From Caryophanales bacterium UBA5632 (lineage in GTDB: Bacteria; Bacillota_I; Bacilli_A; Izemoplasmatales; Hujiaoplasmataceae): a DNA stretch of 6,152 bases. The notes beneath the pieces were generated by a model, which saw only the letters and a program-made list of their open reading frames with translations, searched no databases and was not told the DNA's origin. Where the stretch lies: NCBI GenBank assembly GCA_002421405.1, contig DIJY01000066.1:629-6780 (forward strand), in the 5' to 3' direction. Shown here piece by piece: positions 1 to 5,503 of the stretch (within the stretch, counting starts at the first letter, position 1; the number at the start of each line of letters is the position of its first letter). The position numbers were made by a program, and so were the translations under genes.

Positions 1-658
1 GTGTCAATTCCGCATTTTTGCGGGACTGGAACGTGAATGAAAAATCAGAACTCATCGACAAAACATGAGTATAGTTTAAATTCGCCATCGATTCGTCGTG
101 ACTAATCAAAATCACCGTGACGCCCTCGGAATGGAGTTGATTCACTGTTTCGCGGAAATATAGCACATTCTTTTTATCGATGGAAGCGGTTGGTTCATCT
201 AAAATCAAGAGATTTGGACTATTGAGCATCGCTCTCACAATGAATACTCTTTGAAGTTGCCCTCCCGAAAGACTGTTAATGTTATCGTTTTGAATTTCCA
301 AGATTCCCATTTTATCTAGCAGTCTTAAGACATCCGATTCTTTTGTTTTCTTCAATCTTGAAACATATAAAAATTCCTTAATGGTAATTGGATATTCATA
401 ATTGAAATCTTCGAATTTCTGCGGTACATAACCAATCGAGGTCCAAGCTTTATAATTCACAATATCTTCATGGTCAAAGAAAATCATCCCGCTTTTAACA
501 GGATTGATGCCTAAAAGGCATTTGACTAACGTTGACTTTCCTGAACCGTTTTTACCGCGAATAACCAAAAAGTCGCCAGTGTTAAGCGACAGGGATAGAT
601 TATTGATAACCAATTTATGCATGTATGCGAAGCAAAGGTTGTTAATGTCGATTTGCAT
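1..658 (-). CDS. ABC transporter ATP-binding protein, zinc/manganese (ZnuC/AdcC)-like, 3' end cut by window edge
   Basis: Reading the minus strand from the ATG at 658 gives 219 open codons to the window edge with no stop. It is the cytoplasmic ATPase that powers a membrane transporter. All nucleotide-binding motifs are present: Walker A GKNGSGKST (residues 35-43), Q-loop Gln80 in IGYVPQK, signature LSGGQ (130-134), Walker B LLILDE (150-155) and the switch His187 in LISHD. The stretch around residues 75-96 (IGYVPQ...YPITIKEF) and the C-terminal THVLSM...FSFTF segment resemble metal-uptake ATPases of the ZnuC/AdcC/MntB type; the substrate is inferred from that resemblance only. Such proteins are usually about 230-260 aa, so little is missing. 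An in-frame TAG lies shortly upstream, so 658 is the first ATG available. It diverges from tmk; the permease and binding-protein genes, if adjacent, would lie to the left of the window. Confidence 0.9.
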   Translation of the reverse strand, partial: MQIDINNLCFAYMHKLVINNLSLSLNTGDFLVIRGKNGSGKSTLVKCLLGINPVKSGMIFFDHEDIVNYKAWTSIGYVPQKFEDFNYEYPITIKEFLYVSRLKKTKESDVLRLLDKMGILEIQNDNINSLSGGQLQRVFIVRAMLNSPNLLILDEPTASIDKKNVLYFRETVNQLHSEGVTVILISHDESMANLNYTHVLSMSSDFSFTFQSRKNAELT

Positions 659-680
659 GTCTTCACCGGCCTTCTGCTAT

Positions 681-709
681 ATTGTAACATAACACCCATA
701 CTTAATAAA
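681..709 (-). promoter_or_regulatory. Candidate promoter of the ABC ATPase gene (extended -10)
   Basis: On the minus strand, TGTTACAAT (689 down to 681) fits an extended -10, TGn followed by TACAAT. A weak -35-like TTTATT (709 down to 704) sits 17 bp upstream. Transcription would start near 674, leaving a leader of about 16 nt. Ribosome-binding candidates are AGAAGG (675-670, rather far from the ATG) and GGTGA (667-663, rather close), neither ideal. This is pattern matching only. Confidence 0.45.
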
Positions 710-719
710 ATATTTTTGA

Positions 720-748
720 TTTAAAAACGGCGTCTTTTATGAGATAAT
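720..748 (+). promoter_or_regulatory. Candidate promoter of the tmk gene run (extended -10)
   Basis: TGAGATAAT (740-748) fits an extended -10 (TG, one base, GATAAT). TTTAAA at 720-725 is a 4-of-6 match to the -35 consensus with a 17-bp spacer. The predicted start near 755 leaves a leader of about 19 nt before the tmk ATG, enough to hold its AGGTG ribosome-binding site. It is the only plausible promoter upstream of five tightly packed genes. It lies back to back with, but does not overlap, the candidate promoter for the divergent ABC gene. Confidence 0.5.
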
Positions 749-762
749 AGAATAAGTAAAGC

Positions 763-767
763 AGGTG
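763..767 (+). promoter_or_regulatory. Ribosome-binding site that decides the tmk start
   Basis: AGGTG (763-767) lies 6 nt before the ATG at 774 and 3 nt before the ATG at 771. The in-frame GTG at 765 is part of the Shine-Dalgarno sequence itself and so is unlikely to be the start. The spacing favours 774, which also gives the usual short N-terminus (MKGYFITFEG). Confidence 0.65.
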
Positions 768-773
768 TTCATG

Positions 774-1418
774 ATGAAGGGTTATTTTATTACATTTGAA
801 GGTACAGACGGTTCAGGAAAAACCTCCGTCATTAAAGAAGTCGAAAAACATTTCAAATCTTTAGGTTATCAAGTCTTAGTGACAAGAGAACCAGGAGGAA
901 TTCGCATTTCTGAAAAAATCAGAGATGTTCTTTTAGGCCGCGAATATCCAGAAATGGATTCAAGAACCGAAGCCTTATTATTCGCCGCTTCAAGAAGACA
1001 ACATTTAGTCGAGAAAATTCTTCCGGCTTTAGCGTCCAATAAAATTGTTCTTTGTGACCGTTATGTCGATAGTTCATTAGTCTATCAAGGCATTGCAAGA
1101 GGGCTTGGTGTTGATGAGGTTTTTGAAATCAATCAGTTTGCGATTGAAAATCATTTACCGGATTTAACAATCTTTGTCGATGTAACCCCTGAAGTTGCAC
1201 TCGCAAGAGTTTTTAGTAACGAATTTCGGGAAGTGAATCGTCTTGATTTAGAAACCAAGAAATTTCATGATATGACTTATCATGGTTATCAAACCTTATT
1301 AATGAAGTTCCCAAACCGTATCATTGCCATTAATGGGGATGATACCATTCAAAATGTATCAAAAACTGCCATTGAATTAATTGAATCCAAATTGTCTAAA
1401 TTGGATGGGTTAAAATGA
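774..1418 (+). CDS. tmk: Thymidylate kinase (dTMP kinase)
   Basis: This cytoplasmic enzyme phosphorylates dTMP to dTDP with ATP, an essential step in dTTP supply. The 214-aa product matches the family length. Visible motifs, numbered from the ATG at 774, are the P-loop GTDGSGKT (10-17), TREPGG (37-42, dTMP-binding loop), the DRY motif (95-97) followed by SSLVYQG, and a lid segment with NRLD and F-H-x(4)-HGY around residues 155-172. I chose the ATG at 774 because of its 6-nt spacing from AGGTG and because homologues begin just before FITFEG; the ATG at 771 and the GTG at 765 are in-frame alternatives adding one or three residues. It ends in TGA overlapping the holB ATG by 4 nt, so translational coupling is likely. 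In Bacillus, tmk also lies upstream of holB, but with darA and yaaR between them. Confidence 0.95.
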   Translation: MKGYFITFEGTDGSGKTSVIKEVEKHFKSLGYQVLVTREPGGIRISEKIRDVLLGREYPEMDSRTEALLFAASRRQHLVEKILPALASNKIVLCDRYVDSSLVYQGIARGLGVDEVFEINQFAIENHLPDLTIFVDVTPEVALARVFSNEFREVNRLDLETKKFHDMTYHGYQTLLMKFPNRIIAINGDDTIQNVSKTAIELIESKLSKLDGLK

Positions 1419-2422
1419 GTGTCATCAATCGTTTTAAAATCTTAGAGAAATTCCAGCCGCAAGCGGCTAAAATGATTCTCAATGGCATCTTAAGTGAAAG
1501 AATCAGTCACGCCTACATCTTTGAAGGACCCAAAGGAACCCATAAACTCGCAACCGCTTTGTTATTTGCCCAGCGTTTATTATGTCTGTCGCCATTAGAA
1601 GATCATGAACCATGCGGAACTTGTTCCAACTGTATTCGCATTGAACATAATACCCATCCCAATGTTTTTTTAGTTAAAGCCGATGGCGAACAAATTAAGA
1701 AAGACCAAATCAAAAATTTGATTTATGAGTTCTCTCGCCTTTCAGTTGAAAATGGTCCACGAATTTATATTATCGATGAAGCTGAAAGAATGAATCAAGA
1801 TGCGAGTAATACGTTACTCAAACAAATGGAAGAACCCTTATCAGATATTTATGCCGTTTTACTGACGACGAACGCAAACGCCTTATTGAAGACCATTGTA
1901 TCAAGATCGCAGTTAATTCACTTTAAACCGATTGCTCGTCATTTAATCAAAGCGACGCTCCTTGAAGAGGGTGTTCCGCCGCTTGCGAGCAATGTCATTC
2001 CGGAATATACCAATAACATCGATGAAGCGAAAAAGATCGCAGAATCAAAAGATTTGATGTCGATTTTAGAGTCGGTTATTGAGTTATACGCTATTTCTGA
2101 TAAAAAAACTGAGTCAATGGTGATTCGTTTTAAAGAAGTTAGTGATAAAATCTTAACGAACACGGCGACGATGGATTTCTTTTTAACATTGATGATTCTT
2201 TATCAAAAAGATTTATTGAATCTAAAGCTTCGCCATTTAGATCAAATCGTCTATGTTTCTGAAATGCAAGAATTAGAAAGAATCACAAACAAAGTGTCAC
2301 AAAAAACGATTCAATCCGTTCTTGAAAAGATGCTTGCATTAAAAACAAGATTACGATATAACATCAACTATGCTTTGGCGTTTGATTTAATCATCGCCCA
2401 ACTGGAAAGAGGAATGCTCTAA
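1415..2422 (+). CDS. holB: DNA polymerase III subunit delta' (clamp loader)
   Basis: The 335-aa product is the delta' subunit of the clamp-loader complex that opens the sliding clamp during replication. The N-terminal AAA+ domain (about 1-170) has a degenerate Walker A, GPKGTHKLA (38-46), with His where Gly is expected and Leu where Thr/Ser is expected. This fits delta', which does not hydrolyse ATP. Four cysteines, C57, C67, C70 and C73 (CX9CX2CX2C), form the zinc module shared with DnaX. A Walker B-like IYIIDEAERMN spans 117-127. The conserved SRC motif reads SRS (163-165), keeping the Arg that acts in trans on the neighbouring subunit's ATP but losing the Cys. The C-terminal part (about 200-335) is helical and matches the collar region in length. 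Its ATGA overlap with tmk and its position before ricT support the call over DnaX, which would be longer and have an intact P-loop. Confidence 0.95.
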   Translation: MSVINRFKILEKFQPQAAKMILNGILSERISHAYIFEGPKGTHKLATALLFAQRLLCLSPLEDHEPCGTCSNCIRIEHNTHPNVFLVKADGEQIKKDQIKNLIYEFSRLSVENGPRIYIIDEAERMNQDASNTLLKQMEEPLSDIYAVLLTTNANALLKTIVSRSQLIHFKPIARHLIKATLLEEGVPPLASNVIPEYTNNIDEAKKIAESKDLMSILESVIELYAISDKKTESMVIRFKEVSDKILTNTATMDFFLTLMILYQKDLLNLKLRHLDQIVYVSEMQELERITNKVSQKTIQSVLEKMLALKTRLRYNINYALAFDLIIAQLERGML

Positions 2423-3282
2423 TGGAACATAAAGTTATCCCAATAAAGTTTTCAAAACTCGGAAAAAAATATTATTTTGATACCGATGGATTTGAAATTA
2501 AACAAGGTGATTATCTTGTCGTTGAAACCGTTCGCGGTTTGGAAATGGGAATCGCAGCTGAAAACCCAAAAATGATTGATGCTTCGGAATTGGTATCGGC
2601 ACTCAAACCGGTATTACGCATTGCCAATGAAAAAGATCTTCAAGATCATGAACATAATTTAGCGGAACAACCGGAAGTGATGAAGAAAACGGGAGAGATG
2701 ATTCGTAAAAACGGACTTGAGATGAAACTCTTGAACTGTGAATTTACGTTGGATCGTCAAAAACTGATTATCTATTTTAATGCCGATGGTCGTGTTGATT
2801 TCCGAGATCTTGTGAAAGATCTGGCAAATCTATTTCGCATTCGCATTGAACTCAGACAAGTCGGAACGAGAGATGGCGCAAGAGTCTTAGGCGGCATCGG
2901 TCCCTGCGGACTCTTAACTTGCTGCACCACATTCTTAGGTGAGTTCGAAACCGTTTCAATTAAAATGGCAAAAAACCAAAATCTATCTTTGAATCCAACC
3001 AATATTTCTGGGTTATGTGGTAAATTGCTTTGCTGCATCAACTATGAAGATGCCAATTATAAAGAATATCGTAAATCGATGCCAAAACTCGATTCTTTAG
3101 TCAATACGCCGGATGGACAAGGCAAAGTCATTCAATTGAATTTCTTAGCCCAAACCGTGAACGTTGATTTTGGCGGTGGAAACCGTAAATTGTATCCCGT
3201 TAGCGAATTAGAGTTTAAACAAAAAGCCGCTGAAGAAGACTTGAACGGTAACGATAAGGAATTAAAGGATTTAGAAGGATAA
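2422..3282 (+). CDS. ricT: PSP1-domain protein RicT (YaaT)
   Basis: The 286-aa product is a PSP1-domain protein. In Bacillus subtilis, RicT (YaaT) works with RicA (YmcA) and RicF (YlbF) in an iron-sulfur complex that promotes RNase Y-dependent mRNA maturation and affects sporulation, competence and biofilm formation. The PSP1 core is residues about 60-150, with the conserved ...DFRDLVKDLA...RIELRQVGTRDGARVLGG stretch. The cluster-binding region follows: GPCGLLTCC (161-168) and GLCGKLLCC (197-205), giving C162, C167, C168, C199, C204 and C205. A short SH3-like stretch (GQGKVIQLN...VNVDF, 232-250) and a charged tail of about 20 residues end it. The ATG overlaps the holB stop by one base (TAATG), and AAAGAGG (2406-2412) is a good ribosome-binding site. 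RicA and RicF are not encoded in this window, so the complex is inferred from the family. Confidence 0.93.
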   Translation: MEHKVIPIKFSKLGKKYYFDTDGFEIKQGDYLVVETVRGLEMGIAAENPKMIDASELVSALKPVLRIANEKDLQDHEHNLAEQPEVMKKTGEMIRKNGLEMKLLNCEFTLDRQKLIIYFNADGRVDFRDLVKDLANLFRIRIELRQVGTRDGARVLGGIGPCGLLTCCTTFLGEFETVSIKMAKNQNLSLNPTNISGLCGKLLCCINYEDANYKEYRKSMPKLDSLVNTPDGQGKVIQLNFLAQTVNVDFGGGNRKLYPVSELEFKQKAAEEDLNGNDKELKDLEG

Positions 3283-3288
3283 ATTATT

Positions 3289-3294
3289 GAGGTG
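3289..3294 (+). promoter_or_regulatory. Ribosome-binding site that decides the trmN start
   Basis: GAGGTG (3289-3294) ends 6 nt before the ATG at 3301. The in-frame GTG at 3292 is inside this site and so is an unlikely start. The arrangement is the same as at tmk: AGGTG, six bases, then ATG. Confidence 0.7.
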
Positions 3295-3300
3295 TCACTC

Positions 3301-4038
3301 ATGGCTGAAGTGGTTCATGAACTGCTTGGGTATAAAAGTATCAAGATCATCCAACGTCCAGAGATGTTCGCCTTTTCGCTTGATTCGATTCTTTTAGCTG
3401 ATTTTACCAAAATCTATTCTAAAACGAAAAAGATCATGGACTTCGGAACCGGTAATGCACCGATTCCGCTCTTTTTATCGCTCAAAACCGATCAACCAAT
3501 CTTTGGTGTTGAGATTCAAGACGAAGTCTATGATATGGCCAAAAGAAGTATCGCTTTAAACCATAAAGAGAATCAAATTACAATTGTCCATGGCGATATC
3601 AAAGAAATGCACCATTTTTACCAACCATCTTCTTTCGATATCATTACTTGTAATCCACCCTTCTTTAAAGTGACACCTGATAGCAATATTAACAAGAGCG
3701 ATTACATGACGCATGCACGTCATGAAATCCTTATTAACCTCGATGAAATATTAAAATCAGCGAAGCAATTGCTGAAAAACAACGGTGAATTGAATTTGGT
3801 TCATCGCGCAGATCGATTAGAAGAAATCATTGTCAAACTTCATGAAAACCATTTCGCCATCAAAAGACTTCGTTTTGTTTATCCCAAAAAAGGAAAAGCA
3901 GCGAATGCGGTTTTAATTGAAGCGAAAAACAATGGTGCGCCCGGAAGTCTAAAAATGCTTGAACCGCTTTATGTATTTGATGATTCTAATAGTTACACCG
4001 AAGAAATCTTGACCATCTTTAACTTTGGAAAGTTGTGA
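3301..4038 (+). CDS. trmN: TrmN6/YabB-like SAM-dependent methyltransferase (probable tRNA adenine-N6)
   Basis: The 245-aa product is a Rossmann-fold methyltransferase of the YabB/TrmN6 family. The E. coli member (YfiC) makes m6A37 in tRNA1-Val; the target in Gram-positive bacteria is inferred. Numbered from the ATG at 3301, the family-typical IIQRPEMFAFSLDSILLADF lies at 16-35. SAM-binding motif I is DFGTGNAPIPL (47-57), the acidic residue after strand 2 is in GVEIQ (69-73), and the catalytic NPPF of N6-adenine methyltransferases is at 118-121. A helix-rich stretch follows, then RLRFVYPKKGKAANAVLIEA, which is typical of the family C-terminus. The first ATG with good spacing from GAGGTG is used; the GTG at 3292 would add three residues. 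An 18-nt gap follows ricT, leaving no room for yabA, which sits here in Bacillus. The GIY-YIG gene yazA usually found before rsmI is also missing. Confidence 0.88.
   Translation: MAEVVHELLGYKSIKIIQRPEMFAFSLDSILLADFTKIYSKTKKIMDFGTGNAPIPLFLSLKTDQPIFGVEIQDEVYDMAKRSIALNHKENQITIVHGDIKEMHHFYQPSSFDIITCNPPFFKVTPDSNINKSDYMTHARHEILINLDEILKSAKQLLKNNGELNLVHRADRLEEIIVKLHENHFAIKRLRFVYPKKGKAANAVLIEAKNNGAPGSLKMLEPLYVFDDSNSYTEEILTIFNFGKL
4028..4033 (+). promoter_or_regulatory. Ribosome-binding site inside the trmN 3' end that serves rsmI
   Basis: GGAAAG (4028-4033) lies within the last codons of trmN, 9 nt before the ATG at 4043. It favours that ATG over the in-frame TTG at 4025, which has no comparable site at proper spacing and would overlap trmN. 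Confidence 0.5.
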
Positions 4039-4042
4039 AATC

Positions 4043-4894
4043 ATGGATCGACATTCGAACTATTATAATGAATTAGCGTCTTTATATCTTATTCCGACCC
4101 CGATTGGTAATTTAGAAGATATTACGTTTCGGGCGGTTTCCATTCTCAAAAAAGTTGATATTCTTTTTGCGGAAGATACCCGGGTAACAATCAAACTGCT
4201 CAACTACTATAATATTCAAGTCCCTTTGAAAAGTTATCATGACCATAATAAGAATACCCAAACGGACGTTATTATGACGTTGTTAAAAGAAGGCAAAACC
4301 GTCGGTCTTGTATCGGATGCCGGGATGCCACTCATGTCTGATCCAGGGTTTGAAATTGCGCAAGCAGCGATTGAAGCGGGTTATAACGTGGTAAGTTTAC
4401 CGGGTGCGAACGCCGCATTAACCGGACTGGCAATGTCAGGAATCAAACCCCATCCTTTTACCTTTTATGGGTTTTTGAATCCCAGGTCTACAAAAAGACA
4501 AAAGGAACTCGAATTATTAAAACAAAGAACTGAAACGCTCGTTTTTTATGAAGCGCCCCACCGAATCAGCGATACTCTCTATGATTTATATAAGGTTTTC
4601 GGTGACCGAAAAGCTTGTATCGCGAGAGAAATCACAAAGAAATTTGAAGAAATGATTCGCGGAACATTATCTGAACTAAAAGATTTAGAACCCATGCCAG
4701 GTGAAATGGTCATTATTGTCAGTGGGTATGATTCCACTTTAGAAATCATCGAAGAAGTGTCCGTTGTTTCGCGGGTTGATGCTTTAATCCTTGAAGGTTT
4801 ATCAAAAAATGATGCTTTTAAGAAGGTCGCTTCCGAACGTGGAATCGCTAAAAGCGTTATCTATAAGGAATATCACGAAAATCATCTCGACTGA
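4043..4894 (+). CDS. rsmI: 16S rRNA (cytidine-1402-2'-O)-methyltransferase
   Basis: RsmI uses SAM to 2'-O-methylate C1402 in the decoding centre of 16S rRNA, complementing RsmH, which N4-methylates the same base. The 283-aa product has the full set of tetrapyrrole-methylase-fold motifs, numbered from the ATG at 4043: LIPTPIGNLEDITFRA (16-31), AEDTR (43-47), LVSDAGMPLMSDPG (89-102), LPGANA (119-124), FYGFLNP (141-147), FYEAPHRI (168-175) and AREITKKFEE (194-203). A C-terminal helix-turn-helix-like segment (about 246-278, GLSKNDAFKKVASERGIAKSVIY) is usual in the family. The roughly 14-residue lead before YLIPTPIGN is comparable to that of Bacillus YabC. It follows the trmN stop by 4 nt and ends in TGA. 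A start at the TTG at 4025 would add six residues and is less likely. Confidence 0.95.
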   Translation: MDRHSNYYNELASLYLIPTPIGNLEDITFRAVSILKKVDILFAEDTRVTIKLLNYYNIQVPLKSYHDHNKNTQTDVIMTLLKEGKTVGLVSDAGMPLMSDPGFEIAQAAIEAGYNVVSLPGANAALTGLAMSGIKPHPFTFYGFLNPRSTKRQKELELLKQRTETLVFYEAPHRISDTLYDLYKVFGDRKACIAREITKKFEEMIRGTLSELKDLEPMPGEMVIIVSGYDSTLEIIEEVSVVSRVDALILEGLSKNDAFKKVASERGIAKSVIYKEYHENHLD

Positions 4895-4914
4895 CAATAA
4901 AATAATGATATAAT
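4887..4914 (+). promoter_or_regulatory. Candidate promoter for the DJ-1-like gene (and perhaps metG)
   Basis: A perfect extended -10, TGATATAAT (4906-4914), is preceded at 16 bp by TCGACT (4887-4892), a 4-of-6 match to the -35 consensus that overlaps the end of rsmI. Transcription would begin near 4921, giving a leader of about 22 nt that carries the TTGGAG ribosome-binding site. It is the strongest -10 in the window. The 48-nt gap containing it is the longest break between genes in the + strand run. Confidence 0.6.
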
Positions 4915-4920
4915 ATCATT
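4904..4920. promoter_or_regulatory. Perfect 17-bp palindrome over the -10 element; candidate operator
   Basis: AATGATAT-A-ATATCATT is a perfect inverted repeat with 8-nt arms around one central base. It contains the whole TATAAT -10 and ends just before the expected transcription start. A dimeric repressor bound here would block polymerase. The odd-centred layout recalls Fur-family boxes (Fur, Zur, PerR), but the sequence is not a match to any of those consensuses that I can claim. The single-base centre and absence of a following T-run argue against a terminator hairpin. Confidence 0.45.
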
Positions 4921-4928
4921 TGATAAAT

Positions 4929-4933
4929 TGGAG
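4929..4933 (+). promoter_or_regulatory. Ribosome-binding site that decides the DJ-1-like gene start
   Basis: TGGAG (4929-4933) lies 9 nt before the ATG at 4943. The in-frame TTG at 4928 overlaps this site and so is a poor start; the ATG gives the standard MKIACLLADGFEDIEA N-terminus. Confidence 0.65.
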
Positions 4934-4942
4934 TTGATACGT

Positions 4943-5494
4943 ATGAAAATAGCATGTTTGCTCGCCGACGGTTTTGAAGACATTGAAGCCATTGGAACCA
5001 CCGCAATCTTAAGAAGAAGCGGAATGCTCGTCGACTATATCAGTGTCTTAAACCAACACATACAAACCGGTTCGTATGGAACCAAGGTGATGACCGATAA
5101 AATGATCAAAGAAGTCAACGTTGATGAATACGACGCCGTCTTTATTCCTGGTGGAAGACAAGCGTCTTACTTAAGAAATGACGCTTCTGTTTTATCACTC
5201 GTCAAAACATTTAACAAACAAGATAAATGGTTATTCGCTATTTGTGCCGGACCGACGGTTTTAGGCATCTTAGGACTCTTAGACGGCATCGAATATACGA
5301 GTTTTCCATCGACAGAAGAATTCATGCCAAAAGGCATTAAGGTTGCCAAACCCGCGGTTTGGTCTAAAAAAATCGTGACGGGCGCCGGAGCCGGTGCGGT
5401 CACTGAATTTGCACTCAAGATTATCGAAGCCATTCAAGGCATTGAAAAAGCGAAACAAATCCAAGAACGAATCTTATTTAGAGTATTCGAATAG
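4943..5494 (+). CDS. DJ-1/YajL/PfpI-family protein
   Basis: The 183-aa product is a single-domain, cytoplasmic DJ-1/PfpI protein of the short YajL/DJ-1 type. Numbered from the ATG at 4943, the glutamate motif GFEDIE (10-15) supplies Glu15, matching DJ-1 Glu18. The nucleophile elbow AICAGP has Cys101, matching DJ-1 Cys106. FIPGG (67-71) and the closing ...TEFALKIIEAIQG segment are also family-typical. The SFP at 120-122 resembles YajL rather than DJ-1, which has His there. The usual Gly-Pro-Gly turn before this last helix is replaced by GAGAGA. Family members are linked to oxidative and carbonyl stress, with glyoxalase, chaperone or disputed deglycase activities; the real substrate cannot be told from sequence. 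It lies 48 nt after rsmI, behind its own candidate promoter, and 9 nt before metG, so the two may share a transcript. It is not part of the equivalent Bacillus cluster. Confidence 0.9.
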   Translation: MKIACLLADGFEDIEAIGTTAILRRSGMLVDYISVLNQHIQTGSYGTKVMTDKMIKEVNVDEYDAVFIPGGRQASYLRNDASVLSLVKTFNKQDKWLFAICAGPTVLGILGLLDGIEYTSFPSTEEFMPKGIKVAKPAVWSKKIVTGAGAGAVTEFALKIIEAIQGIEKAKQIQERILFRVFE

Positions 5495-5503
5495 AGGTCA
5501 ACC

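Noticed and set aside
504..692. 62-codon + strand ORF before tmk
   Set aside because: It lies antisense to the 5' end of the ABC ATPase gene, whose minus-strand frame has every expected motif. The + strand translation resembles no protein and has no ribosome-binding site.
1529..1555. Degenerate P-loop of HolB as a sign of a pseudogene
   Set aside because: Loss of ATPase residues is normal for delta' subunits, and the frame is intact at full length.
1939..2163. 74-codon minus-strand ORF inside holB
   Set aside because: Shadow of the holB coding frame; no recognisable motifs.
2772..3041. 89-codon minus-strand ORF inside ricT
   Set aside because: Opposite the conserved cysteine-rich part of RicT; the open frame is a by-product of codon composition there.
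4904..4920. The palindrome as an intrinsic terminator of rsmI
   Set aside because: The stem would be AT-only apart from one G-C pair, and no T-run follows. Its overlap with a perfect -10 fits a promoter or operator better.
5167..5464. Two overlapping minus-strand ORFs (88 and 61 codons) inside the DJ-1-like gene
   Set aside because: Both are shadows of a gene with clear family motifs on the + strand.
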